Below, piece after piece: positions 8,449 through 16,113 of a stretch of 64,000 bases of DNA; the stretch's first letter is position 1; every line of letters starts with the position of its first letter. The DNA comes from Clostridia bacterium. Lineage in GTDB: Bacteria > Bacillota > Clostridia > Christensenellales > CAG-138. The stretch covers positions 62,001-126,000 of the forward strand of contig JAFWOT010000014.1 of NCBI GenBank assembly GCA_017509785.1, in the 5' to 3' direction. Below the pieces are notes generated by a model. The model was given only the letters and a program-made list of their open reading frames with translations. It searched no databases and had not been told where the DNA came from. The translations under genes were made by a program, and so were the position numbers.

Positions 8449-9837
8449 TCAAGCTGTTTTTTCTTCCGGGGCGGCGTCCTCCCTTCTGAGGACCCTCCGG
8501 AAGAACGAGATCTGGAACGGGATCGATATGAGGAAGGTCATAAGATCCGCGCCCGGCTGAGCCATTTGCACGCCCATGAGGCCTATGAACCGGGGCAGCA
8601 GCAGTATTATGGGGATGAAGAATATCCCCTGCCTGCACGAGGCGAGCACCGAAGCCGCAAGGCTGAACCCGAGGCATTGATAGAGCTGATTGACGAACGT
8701 CGAGTACGCCATGAGCGGCATCACCGCGGCGGCGAATTTCAAAGCGAGGGAGCCTATCTCGACGACCTTCGGATCGTCGCGGAACCAGAGCATTATCGCT
8801 TCGGAATTGAAGCCGATCGCGACCGCGGCAGCGGAGGCTATACAGGTCCCGACGGCGACGGAGAACCAAAACGCCTTCCTTACGCGGGAGAATATCCGCG
8901 CGCCGTAGTTGTACCCCGCGACGGGCTGGAAGCCCTGGCCTATGCCTATCATCATGGAACGGACGAGCATATAGACCTTGTTCGATATGGTCACGGCGGC
9001 GACGGAGGCGTCGGCGTATTCCCCGCCCCAATAGGCGGCGCCGCGGTTCAAAAGCGCCGAGGCAACGCTCGCCATGCCCTGGCGGCAGATGGTCGGGAAG
9101 CCTATCTTCACGAGCTGCAAATAAGTGCCCGGGTCCTTTGAGACCGCCGCGGGACGGAGCTTTATAATGCTCTTGCCGGACTTGAATATGACGAGCAGTA
9201 TAACGAGGCTGACCGTCTGGCTGAGGACGGTCGCGAGCGCCGCGCCCGAGATGCCGAGCTTCAGCCCGAATATGAAGAGCGGATCGAGCCCTATATTGAC
9301 GACTCCCCCCGCGCAGAGGCCGATCATCGAAAGGTTCGCCTCACCCTCGGATTTGAGTATATTGTTCAGCACGAACGAGGTGCACATTATCGGCGCGCCG
9401 ACGAGTATGATCCTCGTATAATCGCAGGCGTAGGGGAGTATCGTCTCCGTCGCCCCGAGCAGGCGCATCAGCGGCGCGAGGCAGCTCAGCCCCGAGACCG
9501 TGAGCAGGAACCCCATCACTATCGCCGCGAATACGGAGCTGTTGGCGTAGACCTCCGCCTCTTCGTCCCGCCTTTCGCCGAGCTTCCTCGAAACGAGCGA
9601 CGAACAGCCCATCGCGATCCCGAAGCCGAACGCCTGTATTATCGCCTGAAGCGCGAACGCGACTCCGACCGCCGCCGAGGCGCTCGTGTCGATCTGCGAG
9701 ACGAAGTAGGTATCCGCCGTGTTGTAAACGATCGTGATGAGCTGGGAGAACGTGGTGGGTATCGCAAGGGAGGTGATGAGCCTCGGGATGCCCGTCCGCG
9801 TCATTCTGTTATGCTGTTCCGTGCTTGAAAGAGCCAT
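8449..9837 (-). CDS. MATE family efflux transporter
   Basis: The 462-residue protein has about 12 membrane segments. The MATE signature appears at the N-terminus (RLITSLAIPTTFSQLITIVYNTADTYFVSQI) and again in the second half (GFPTICRQGMASVASALLNRGAAYWG). It would use a Na+ or H+ gradient to export cationic compounds or metabolites. The substrate cannot be read from sequence. The start lies just after the stop of the upstream Gate-domain gene (9839), so the two are cotranscribed. Confidence 0.9.
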   Translation of the reverse strand: MALSSTEQHNRMTRTGIPRLITSLAIPTTFSQLITIVYNTADTYFVSQIDTSASAAVGVAFALQAIIQAFGFGIAMGCSSLVSRKLGERRDEEAEVYANSSVFAAIVMGFLLTVSGLSCLAPLMRLLGATETILPYACDYTRIILVGAPIMCTSFVLNNILKSEGEANLSMIGLCAGGVVNIGLDPLFIFGLKLGISGAALATVLSQTVSLVILLVIFKSGKSIIKLRPAAVSKDPGTYLQLVKIGFPTICRQGMASVASALLNRGAAYWGGEYADASVAAVTISNKVYMLVRSMMIGIGQGFQPVAGYNYGARIFSRVRKAFWFSVAVGTCIASAAAVAIGFNSEAIMLWFRDDPKVVEIGSLALKFAAAVMPLMAYSTFVNQLYQCLGFSLAASVLASCRQGIFFIPIILLLPRFIGLMGVQMAQPGADLMTFLISIPFQISFFRRVLRREDAAPEEKTA

Positions 9838-9838
9838 G

Positions 9839-11026
9839 TCACGCCAGTGCGAAGATCAGCGCGGCGAGCCTGTAGAGCCAGTTTGCCGCGACTCCCGCGA
9901 AGAGCCCGCCTATCGTGTGCGAAAGTATCGCCTTGCCCGTCAGATACTTGAAGCCGAGGCTGTCCATCATGGAGACGTGGGTGGAAAGGTAGCCGCTCCA
10001 GCACATGCACATCGCGGTGAAAACGGCGACGTCATGGGCGTTGGCGAGCCCGTTTGAGAGCAGGTTCGGCACGAGGCCCATCGCCGCGCCCGCGGAGCCG
10101 AGCGCCGTGATGGGAACGGAAACGCCGCCGGACGAGGCGAACCCGAAGAGTGGCTTCAATATGAAGTTGATCTTATCCGCCAGCACGGGAAGGAGCCCTA
10201 TCCCCTCATAGGCGGCGCCCGTGTAGCCCGCCTCGGGGGCGGAGTTCGTGAGCATCATTACAAGGGTGCAGATTATGACGACGCCGGGGATTATCCCGAG
10301 ACCGAGCTGAACGCCCGATTTGCCTCCCTCAAGAAGGGAGTTCATTATCCTCATGCCGAGTGTGTTCTCGGATTCATGGCGGGCGCTGTGACCGAAGGAC
10401 TCCGCTTCCTCGACCGCGGGAGCTTCCTTGCCGAATATCTTCTTTGTGAACGCGAGCATTATTCGCGTGGATACGACGCTGCCGAGCACCGCCGCGAGAT
10501 TTCCTATGAGCACGGCGGGGAGCAGCCCCGTCTTGGCGGCTCCCTCCTGCCCGAGCATGTAGGTCGTAACGATAAGGCCCATGCCGAACGAAGTGCCTAT
10601 GTTCGTGAGGGCGGGGAGCTGATACCTCTTGAAAAACGCCTTGAAGCCCCTGTCGTCCGCAAGGGAGAGTATCGCGGGGTTGTCGGAAAGATATGTCGTC
10701 ACGACGCCGAGCGCCGCCGCGCCGGGCAGATCGTAGACCGGCTTCATGAGCGGGGAGAGTATCTTATTGAGGAGCCTGACCACGCCGAACTCCGTGAATA
10801 TGGCCGAGAGCGCACCCATGAGCACGGCTATCGCCATTATGTAAAGGCAGGTGTTCACGAGTATGTCGAACGCCGTGTTCATCAGCGTGCTGAACATATT
10901 CGAAAGCCCCATCGGCACCCCGAAGAGAGCGAACAGGCCCAATACGACCGCCGTGCATATGAGCGCGGAGACCCACCAGGGCAGTATCTTTTTGCGCCTG
11001 TTGATCTTCATTTTGGAGCGAGGCAT
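9839..11026 (-). CDS. Gate/nucleoside-recognition-domain membrane protein (CD0519/CD1768-like)
   Basis: The 395-residue polytopic protein starts with a basic cytoplasmic tail (MPRSKMKINRRKKILPWW) and then about ten hydrophobic segments. The motif GAAALGVVTTYLSDNPAILSLADDRGFKAFFKRYQLPALTNIGTSFGMG resembles the Gate (nucleoside recognition) superfamily and, in my recollection, clostridial CD0519/CD1768-type proteins. The transported substrate is unknown. ATG follows GGAGG. It is divergent from a LysR-type regulator, a classic arrangement for a regulator and its target. The promoter region has a good -10 (11050-11055) but no -35, consistent with activation. Confidence 0.65.
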   Translation of the reverse strand: MPRSKMKINRRKKILPWWVSALICTAVVLGLFALFGVPMGLSNMFSTLMNTAFDILVNTCLYIMAIAVLMGALSAIFTEFGVVRLLNKILSPLMKPVYDLPGAAALGVVTTYLSDNPAILSLADDRGFKAFFKRYQLPALTNIGTSFGMGLIVTTYMLGQEGAAKTGLLPAVLIGNLAAVLGSVVSTRIMLAFTKKIFGKEAPAVEEAESFGHSARHESENTLGMRIMNSLLEGGKSGVQLGLGIIPGVVIICTLVMMLTNSAPEAGYTGAAYEGIGLLPVLADKINFILKPLFGFASSGGVSVPITALGSAGAAMGLVPNLLSNGLANAHDVAVFTAMCMCWSGYLSTHVSMMDSLGFKYLTGKAILSHTIGGLFAGVAANWLYRLAALIFALA

Positions 11027-11049
11027 ATGAGGTATCCTCCGTTTGCAAT

Positions 11050-11055
11050 ATTATA
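11050..11055 (-). promoter_or_regulatory. candidate activator-dependent -10 box for the Gate-domain gene
   Basis: TATAAT is read on the minus strand 24 bp before the start codon, with no recognisable -35 at 16-18 bp. TTGCGCAA at 11079-11086 and a CATGAGA half-site at 11091-11097 lie upstream and could be bound by the divergent LysR protein. Confidence 0.4.
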
Positions 11056-11115
11056 GGCCCGGCGCAAAAAAATACGCCTTGCGCAAAGACCATGAGAATA
11101 ATACTCCAAACCGTG

Positions 11116-11144
11116 TTGAAATTAAAGCGAATCTTTGTTATAAT
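11116..11144 (+). promoter_or_regulatory. sigma-A promoter of the lysR-type gene
   Basis: TTGAAA (11116-11121), a 17-bp spacer and TATAAT (11139-11144) form a near-consensus promoter. Confidence 0.8.
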
Positions 11145-11147
11145 AAA

Positions 11148-11164
11148 CATGAGATTTTCTCATG
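11148..11164. promoter_or_regulatory. palindromic operator candidate over the lysR transcription start
   Basis: CATGAGA-TTT-TCTCATG is a perfect 7-bp inverted repeat starting 4 bp after the -10 box, so a bound protein would block transcription start. The same half-site CATGAGA occurs at 11091-11097. This fits autorepression by the LysR-type protein; binding itself is inference. Confidence 0.5.
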
Positions 11165-11218
11165 TTTGGCCGGGATCACCCGCGCCGAACGAATATATAG
11201 GACCGGAGGAGACCGCCC

Positions 11219-12103
11219 GTGAGATCCATGACGAATTCATCGAAGTACCTGACTCTGCTCGCCGTCGCCGAGGCGGGCTCGCTGACGGCGGCCGCGGAGC
11301 TTTCGGGCTACACGCAGTCCGGTGTCAGCCACATAATAGCGGATCTCGAGGCCGAATGCGGGTTCCCCCTCGTGCAGAGGGGCAAGTCCGGCTCCCGCCT
11401 GACAAGGGACGGCGAGAAGCTCATCGAGCCCATACGCGCGCTCGTCCGCGCGCAGGAGCAGCTCGCCTCCGCCATCGACGAGATAAACGGCCTCCGCTCC
11501 GGGGTCGTGAGGGTCGGCATGTTTTCGAGCGTCGCCGTGCACTGGGCGCCGGAGCTCATCGAAAGCTTCACCGCGAGATACCCGAACATACAGGTGGAGC
11601 TCTTTTCCGGCCTCTATCAGGAGATAGAGGAAAAGGTCCTTTCCGAGGAGCTCGACTGCGGCTTCCTCACAAAAAGGACGAAGCGCGACCTCAGTTTCAC
11701 CGAGCTTGCCCGCGACCGTCTCCTTGCCGTGCTGCCCGCGGGGCATCCGCTTTCGGAGCTGCCCGCCCTGCCGGTGAAGCTCATCGAGAAGGAGGATTTC
11801 ATAATCCCGGGGGAGGGCTCGAACTACGATATAGGCGAGATATTCCGCGCTTTCCGCATAACGCCGCGCGTCAAATACGCCCTTTCCGACGATTACGCCG
11901 CCCTCTCCATGGCGGAGCGTGGGCTCGGCGTGACGATACTGCCGGAGCTCATATTAAAGGGCCGCGCGGAGGGCGTCTCAAAAAAGGAGCTCGACCCGCC
12001 GCAGCGCCGCACGATAGGCCTCGTCACGCGCCCGAACCGCACCGTCTCCCCCGCCGCCAAGGCGTTCATGGACTTCGTCGGGGAGTTCGCCGCCGGCCGC
12101 TGA
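11219..12103 (+). CDS. LysR family transcriptional regulator
   Basis: The 294-residue protein has an N-terminal winged helix (about 8-66: YLTLLAVAEAGSLTAAAELSGYTQSGVSHIIADLEAECGFPLVQRG) and a LysR substrate-binding domain from about residue 90 to the end (VRVGMFSSVAVHWAPELIESF). The start is GTG with GGAGGAG 7 bp upstream. The effector is unknown. It is transcribed away from the Gate-domain membrane protein and MATE exporter, the most likely targets. Confidence 0.9.
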   Translation: MRSMTNSSKYLTLLAVAEAGSLTAAAELSGYTQSGVSHIIADLEAECGFPLVQRGKSGSRLTRDGEKLIEPIRALVRAQEQLASAIDEINGLRSGVVRVGMFSSVAVHWAPELIESFTARYPNIQVELFSGLYQEIEEKVLSEELDCGFLTKRTKRDLSFTELARDRLLAVLPAGHPLSELPALPVKLIEKEDFIIPGEGSNYDIGEIFRAFRITPRVKYALSDDYAALSMAERGLGVTILPELILKGRAEGVSKKELDPPQRRTIGLVTRPNRTVSPAAKAFMDFVGEFAAGR

Positions 12104-12310
12104 CGCGGGATAAATATATTTCCACTCACGCGCAACCTTTCCGGCCACTCGTCCGTTATATTAACGAAAGCCGAGAGGACAGCGTCGAAGAAAACCGGAG
12201 AGGCCTCCCTCGCCGCTTTCCAGACGAGCGCTTTGCGCCTCCCGGCCGAACACTCCGCCCCGCAAGAGAAAACCTCGCCCGAGGCGGTGTACATATATGC
12301 TCATATAAAA
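12104..12310. other. intergenic stretch without a supported gene
   Basis: Open frames exist on both strands, but none has a ribosome site with protein-like composition and none stops at a sensible place. No RNA or repeat was recognised here. Confidence 0.5.
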
Positions 12311-12343
12311 AGCGGCAGCCCGTGTCGATTGCGGACTGCCGCT
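12311..12343. terminator. bidirectional terminator-like hairpin
   Basis: AGCGGCAG (12311-12318) pairs with CTGCCGCT (12336-12343). T-rich tracts follow on the plus strand and TTTTTATA on the minus strand. Confidence 0.65.
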
Positions 12344-12450
12344 GTTTTGTTGTTTTTGCGAACGATCGCTCTCTCCTTCCCCCCGCAGGGATATCGAGCG
12401 CCGCAAGGCGCATATCGATAAGAGCTCCGGATCCCGAGGGGAGTTGTTGG

Positions 12451-12505
12451 GCTTCCCTTGGGGGAAGCTGTCAGCAAGCCGCAGGCGCAGATGACTGATG
12501 AGGGA
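12451..12505. repeat. intergenic palindromic repeat, copy A
   Basis: It opens with the palindromic block GCTTCCCTTGGGGGAAGCTGTC and ends with GACTGATGAGGG. The internal part differs from the other copies. It is member one of five related units in 12451-12819. Confidence 0.75.
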
Positions 12506-12542
12506 AAACTCTGTCGGGAACCAACCTCCGCCGTTGCCTCGT

Positions 12543-12586
12543 CCCTCATCCGACGCCTTCGGCGCCACCTTCCCCCGGGGGAAGGC
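12543..12586. repeat. intergenic palindromic repeat, copy B (inverted)
   Basis: This is an inverted relative of copy A: CCCTCATCC, a small GACGCCTTCGGCGCC hairpin, then CCTTCCCCCGGGGGAAGGC. A linker CTTTGTGTATCGTCCGCCG joins it to copy C. Confidence 0.75.
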
Positions 12587-12610
12587 TTTGTGTATCGTCC
12601 GCCGTCATAT

Positions 12611-12653
12611 GGCTTCCCTTGGGGGAAGCTGTCGCGGAGCGACTGATGAGGGA
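12611..12653. repeat. intergenic palindromic repeat, copy C
   Basis: GGCTTCCCTTGGGGGAAGC is followed by TGTCGCGGAGCGACTGATGAGGGA, in which GTCGC and GCGAC can pair. It forms a head-to-head pair with copy B. Confidence 0.75.
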
Positions 12654-12691
12654 ATAACATCTTCCTCCAAGCAATCTCCGCAGCCGCTTAC

Positions 12692-12738
12692 CACCTCATC
12701 CACCGCAAGCGGTCCCCCTTCCCCTCCGAGGGGAAGGC
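12692..12738. repeat. intergenic palindromic repeat, copy D (inverted)
   Basis: CACCTCATCC, an ACCGCAAGCGGT hairpin and CCCCTTCCCCTCCGAGGGGAAGGC. The same linker as after copy B follows it (12738-12756), so B-linker-C and D-linker-E are two examples of one composite unit. Confidence 0.75.
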
Positions 12739-12763
12739 TTTGTGTATCGTCCGCCGCCGTTTT

Positions 12764-12819
12764 GCTTCCCCTTGAAGGGAAGCTGTCACCGGGACGCCTT
12801 GCTCCTTGCCGGACTGACC
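12764..12819. repeat. intergenic palindromic repeat, copy E (degenerate)
   Basis: GCTTCCCCTTGAAGGGAAGCTGTCAC is well preserved; the distal part decays to GGACTGACC. Confidence 0.65.
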
Positions 12820-12853
12820 GACGAAAAGAAGCCCTATCCCCGCAAGTCAACAT

Positions 12854-12881
12854 AAAAACCCCTGCTTTCGCAAGGGTTTTT
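12854..12881. terminator. bidirectional terminator after etfA
   Basis: AAAAACCC pairs with GGGTTTTT around a short GC-containing loop. T-runs are present on both strands. It lies 25 bp past the etfA stop. Confidence 0.8.
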
Positions 12882-12905
12882 CTTTTAGCCGATTTGGTTT
12901 GCCTA

Positions 12906-13919
12906 TCAGTCATTCTCCTTCATCGCCCTGATCTTTTCGGTGAGCATGGGGACGACCTTATTGAGATCGCCGACGACGCCGTAATCGGCGACGTTGAATA
13001 TGGGGGCGGTCTCATCGCGGTTGATGGCGATTATGATCTCGCTCTCCTCCATGCCGGCGAGGTGCTGGATGGCGCCCGAGATGCCGACCGCGATATAGAG
13101 CTTGGGGCGGACGGTCTTGCCGGTCTGCCCGACCTGGAGCTCCTTATCGACCCAGCCCGCGTCGACCGCCGCGCGTGACGCGGAGACCCTGCCGCCAAGA
13201 GCTTCGGCGAGGTCGTAGAGCATTTGGAAATTCTCCTTGGAGCCCATGCCGCGCCCGCCGGAAACGAGTATCTTCGCGTCGGAGATATCGACGTCCTCGT
13301 TCATCTTCTTGATGACGTCAAGTATCTCGACGTACCTGTCGTTCCTCTCGAACTTGACGCCGAAGGGGAGCACCCTCGCGCGCCTGCCCTCGACGCGCTC
13401 GCACTTCTGCATGACGCCGGGGCGCACCGTCGCCATCTGGGGGCGGAAGTCGGGGCAGATGATGGTCGCCATCAGGTTGCCGCCGAAGGCCGGGCGGGTC
13501 ATGAGGAGCCTGTCGGTCTCAGGGTCGATCTCGAGCTTCGTGCAGTCGGCGGTGAGGCCGGTATGCACCCTCGCGGAGACGCGGGGAGCGAGATCGCGGC
13601 CTATCGTCGTCGCGCCGTAGAGGAAGACCTCGGGCTTGAAGAACTCGATCGCGCTGTAGACCGCATGCGCGTAGGGCTCGGTCATGTAGCTTTCAAGTGC
13701 GGGATCGTCGATGAGGACGACCGTATCCGCGCCGTACTCGCCAAGCTCATCGGCGAGGCCCGCGACGTTATAGCCGCAGAGCACGGCGGAAACGGTGGTG
13801 TTGAGGGACTTCGCAAGCTCCCTCGCCTTGCCGATCAGCTCAAAGCTGACGGGCGCGATGACGCCCTCTACCTGCTGAACGAAAACGTAAACGCCTTTGT
13901 ATTCGGAAAATTCTTTCAT
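12906..13919 (-). CDS. etfA: electron transfer flavoprotein, alpha subunit
   Basis: The 337-residue product has the EtfA N-terminal domain (about 1-195) and the C-terminal FAD-binding domain with the diagnostic block [13 protein letters not shown] ... [17 protein letters not shown] ... [25 protein letters not shown] ... [21 protein letters not shown]. With EtfB it carries electrons to or from the acyl-CoA dehydrogenase encoded first in the operon. In Clostridia such Bcd-Etf complexes can bifurcate electrons from NADH to crotonyl-CoA and ferredoxin. Whether this one bifurcates is inference. It is 8 bp from etfB and ends the operon. Confidence 0.95.
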   Translation of the reverse strand: MKEFSEYKGVYVFVQQVEGVIAPVSFELIGKARELAKSLNTTVSAVLCGYNVAGLADELGEYGADTVVLIDDPALESYMTEPYAHAVYSAIEFFKPEVFLYGATTIGRDLAPRVSARVHTGLTADCTKLEIDPETDRLLMTRPAFGGNLMATIICPDFRPQMATVRPGVMQKCERVEGRRARVLPFGVKFERNDRYVEILDVIKKMNEDVDISDAKILVSGGRGMGSKENFQMLYDLAEALGGRVSASRAAVDAGWVDKELQVGQTGKTVRPKLYIAVGISGAIQHLAGMEESEIIIAINRDETAPIFNVADYGVVGDLNKVVPMLTEKIRAMKEND

Positions 13920-13927
13920 GTTTCACC

Positions 13928-14713
13928 TCAGATAACGAACTTCTCGCGGAGCTTCTCAACGAGGTAATCGGCCTCGGCTTCGGCGTCCATCGTTACGACC
14001 TCTCCCTTGCCCTTCAGGGCCTTGGGGAAGCTCTCCTTGACCCTTGTGGGCGAACCCTTGAGGCCTATGTTGGCGTCGTCGACGGGAACGTCGGGGCGCG
14101 TCCAGACCGTGACCTGCTTCTCGCGGTAGGCGGAGAATATGCCGCCGGGGGTCATGTAGCGGGGGCGGTTGAGCTCCGTCAGCGCGGTGACGAGGCAGGG
14201 CATCTTCACGCGGACGACCTGATAGCTGTTCTCGAACTGGCGCTTGACAATGAGGCTGTCGCCCACCACGCGGATCTCCTCGGCGTAGGAGACGTTGGGT
14301 ATGCCAAGGTGCTCGGCCATCTGCGGGCCGACCTGCGCGGTGTCGCCGTCTATGGCCTGACGGCCGGTGAAGACGATATCATGGGGAAGCTTCGAAACGG
14401 CGGCGGCGATCGTCGAGGAGGTCGCCCAGGTATCCGCTCCGCCGAAGGCGCGGTCGCTGATAAGGTAGGCTTCGTCCGCGCCCATCGCGAGCGCCTCGCG
14501 AAGCACGGCGTCCGCCTGCGCGGGGCCCATGGAGACTACGCGGACGACTGCACCGAGCTCATCCTTTATCCGGAGAGCAGCCTCAAGACCGGCCTTGTCG
14601 TCGGGATTCATAATGGAAGGAACTCCCTCGCGGATGAGGGTGCCGGTCTTGGGATCGAGACGGACCTCGTTCGTGTCGGGGACCTGCTTTATACAAACAA
14701 CGATGTTCAACAT
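13928..14713 (-). CDS. etfB: electron transfer flavoprotein, beta subunit
   Basis: The 261-residue protein starts MLNIVVCIKQVPDTNEVRLDPKTGTLIREGVPSIMNPDDKAGLEAALRI, typical of clostridial EtfB. It also has the AMP/FAD-site region FTGRQAIDGDTAQVGPQMAEHLGIP and the recognition-loop region EIRVVGDSLIVKRQFENSYQVVRVKMPCL. It forms a heterodimer with EtfA. It lies 16 bp after the dehydrogenase gene, all on one transcript from the promoter at 15952-15980. Confidence 0.95.
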   Translation of the reverse strand: MLNIVVCIKQVPDTNEVRLDPKTGTLIREGVPSIMNPDDKAGLEAALRIKDELGAVVRVVSMGPAQADAVLREALAMGADEAYLISDRAFGGADTWATSSTIAAAVSKLPHDIVFTGRQAIDGDTAQVGPQMAEHLGIPNVSYAEEIRVVGDSLIVKRQFENSYQVVRVKMPCLVTALTELNRPRYMTPGGIFSAYREKQVTVWTRPDVPVDDANIGLKGSPTRVKESFPKALKGKGEVVTMDAEAEADYLVEKLREKFVI

Positions 14714-14729
14714 AACTTTTTACCTCCGA

Positions 14730-15869
14730 TCAGTTTAAGAGGCTTCCCGAGATGACCATGCGCTGCACCTCGCTGGTTCCCTCGTAGATCTCGGTGATCT
14801 TCGCGTCGCGCATCATGCGCTCGACCGCGTACTCGCGGGTGTAGCCGTAGCCGCCGTGGAGCTGGACGCACTTCGTCGTGACCTCCATCGCCGTCTCCGC
14901 GGCGAAGAGCTTCGCCATTGCCGCCTCAACGGAATAGCGCTTCTGCGTATCCTTCGCGTAAGCCGCCTTGTAGACGAGCTGCTTTGCGGCTTCGACCTTC
15001 GTCGCGAGGTTCGCGAGAGTGAACTGCGTGTTCTGGAACTGCGCGATCGTGCGGCCGAACTGCTTCCTCTGCTTTACGTAGGCGATCGTCGCCTCGAGCG
15101 CGCCCTCCGCGATCCCGAGGGCCTGCGCCGCGATACCTATACGGCCGCCGTCAAGGGTGCCCATCGCGATGGAGAAGCCCTTGCCTTCCGCCCCGAGCAT
15201 GTTCTCGCGCGGGATGCGGCAGTCGCGGAATATGAGCTCATACGTGGAGGAGCCGCGAATGCCCATTTTCTTCTCCTTCGTGCCGAAGGTGAAGCCGGGC
15301 GTGCCCTTCTCGACTATGAACGCGGAGATGCCCTTCGTCCCCTTGGAGGGATCGGTCATCGCGAAGATAACGTAGATATCGGCTTCCTTGCCGTTGGTGA
15401 TGAATATCTTGGAGCCGTTGAGCACGTACTCCTCGCCGTCGAGGACGGCCTTTGTCTGGACGCCCGCGGCGTCGGTGCCCGCGCCGGGCTCGGTGAGAGC
15501 GAACGCGCCGAGCTTCTCGCCGGAGGCGAGGGGCTTTAAATACTCCTCCTTCTGGGCGGGAGTGCCGAACTTCAGGATCGGGTCGCAGCAGAGAGAGGTG
15601 TGCGCGGAAACTATGACGCCCGTCGTCGCGCAGCGCTTCGAGAGCTCCTCGACGCACATGACGTAGGTAAGGCTGTCGCATCCCTGACCGCCGAACTCGC
15701 GGGGGATGGGTATGCCCATGAAGCCGTAACGCTGGAGCTTTTCAACGGTCCCCCTGGGGAACTCCTCAGTCTCGTCGACCTCCGCGGCATAGGGCTTGAC
15801 CTCGTTCTCCGCAAACTCGGAGAACAGCGTCCTCGCCATAAGGTGCTCGGAGCTTAATTTAAAATCCAT
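14730..15869 (-). CDS. bcd: acyl-CoA dehydrogenase, probably butyryl-CoA dehydrogenase
   Basis: The 379-residue flavoenzyme has the full acyl-CoA dehydrogenase fold: FALTEPGAGTDAAGVQT (FAD/substrate), FGTKEKKMGIRGSSTYELIFRDCRIP, and the catalytic base region ITEIYEGTSEVQRMVISG with Glu363. Start ATG at 15869 is preceded by GGAGG; an in-frame ATG 12 bp upstream overlaps that site and is unlikely. The neighbouring etfB-etfA genes and the clostridial type suggest crotonyl-CoA to butyryl-CoA reduction. No thl, hbd or crt genes lie in the window, so another short-chain acyl-CoA is possible. Confidence 0.88.
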   Translation of the reverse strand: MDFKLSSEHLMARTLFSEFAENEVKPYAAEVDETEEFPRGTVEKLQRYGFMGIPIPREFGGQGCDSLTYVMCVEELSKRCATTGVIVSAHTSLCCDPILKFGTPAQKEEYLKPLASGEKLGAFALTEPGAGTDAAGVQTKAVLDGEEYVLNGSKIFITNGKEADIYVIFAMTDPSKGTKGISAFIVEKGTPGFTFGTKEKKMGIRGSSTYELIFRDCRIPRENMLGAEGKGFSIAMGTLDGGRIGIAAQALGIAEGALEATIAYVKQRKQFGRTIAQFQNTQFTLANLATKVEAAKQLVYKAAYAKDTQKRYSVEAAMAKLFAAETAMEVTTKCVQLHGGYGYTREYAVERMMRDAKITEIYEGTSEVQRMVISGSLLN

Positions 15870-15951
15870 GTGATCCTCCATATTTCATCCGATCTCACGC
15901 CTGACGCGCGGAACGCGGCGGCATGGATCCTCATTACTTTGGGTAAAGTTT

Positions 15952-15980
15952 ATTATACCTTCATTTTTCCCTTGTTTCAA
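15952..15980 (-). promoter_or_regulatory. sigma-A promoter of bcd-etfB-etfA
   Basis: On the minus strand TTGAAA (15975-15980), a 17-bp spacer and TATAAT (15952-15957) stand about 80 bp upstream of bcd. Confidence 0.85.
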
Positions 15981-16034
15981 GCCGTTTTCCGCGTCTGAAA
16001 AAGTATATTCGGAAGCGCGTCTCCCGTTTATCTA

Positions 16035-16050
16035 ATCTTGCATACAAGAT
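16035..16050. promoter_or_regulatory. inverted-repeat operator candidate between the bcd operon and the acetyltransferase-like gene
   Basis: ATCTTG-CATA-CAAGAT is a perfect 6-bp inverted repeat, nested in the wider pair TTTATCT/AGATAAA. The form resembles TTGTATACAA-type sites of GntR/FCD regulators. No such regulator is in the window. The site lies about 30 bp before the plus-strand promoter and 55 bp behind the bcd promoter. Confidence 0.45.
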
Positions 16051-16078
16051 AAAATTATTCTTTAAATCAGATAAACCG

Positions 16079-16107
16079 TTGCTTTCCCGCTCCGCCTGTG
16101 GTACAAT
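16079..16107 (+). promoter_or_regulatory. promoter of the acetyltransferase-like gene
   Basis: TTGCTT (16079-16084), a 17-bp spacer and TACAAT (16102-16107). The predicted start of transcription falls at about the first ATG (16114). Confidence 0.65.
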
Positions 16108-16113
16108 ACCCGC

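Noticed and set aside
12107..12294. Possible small minus-strand gene after lysR
   Set aside because: The frame looks partly protein-like but has no ribosome site and runs on into antisense of lysR without a stop.
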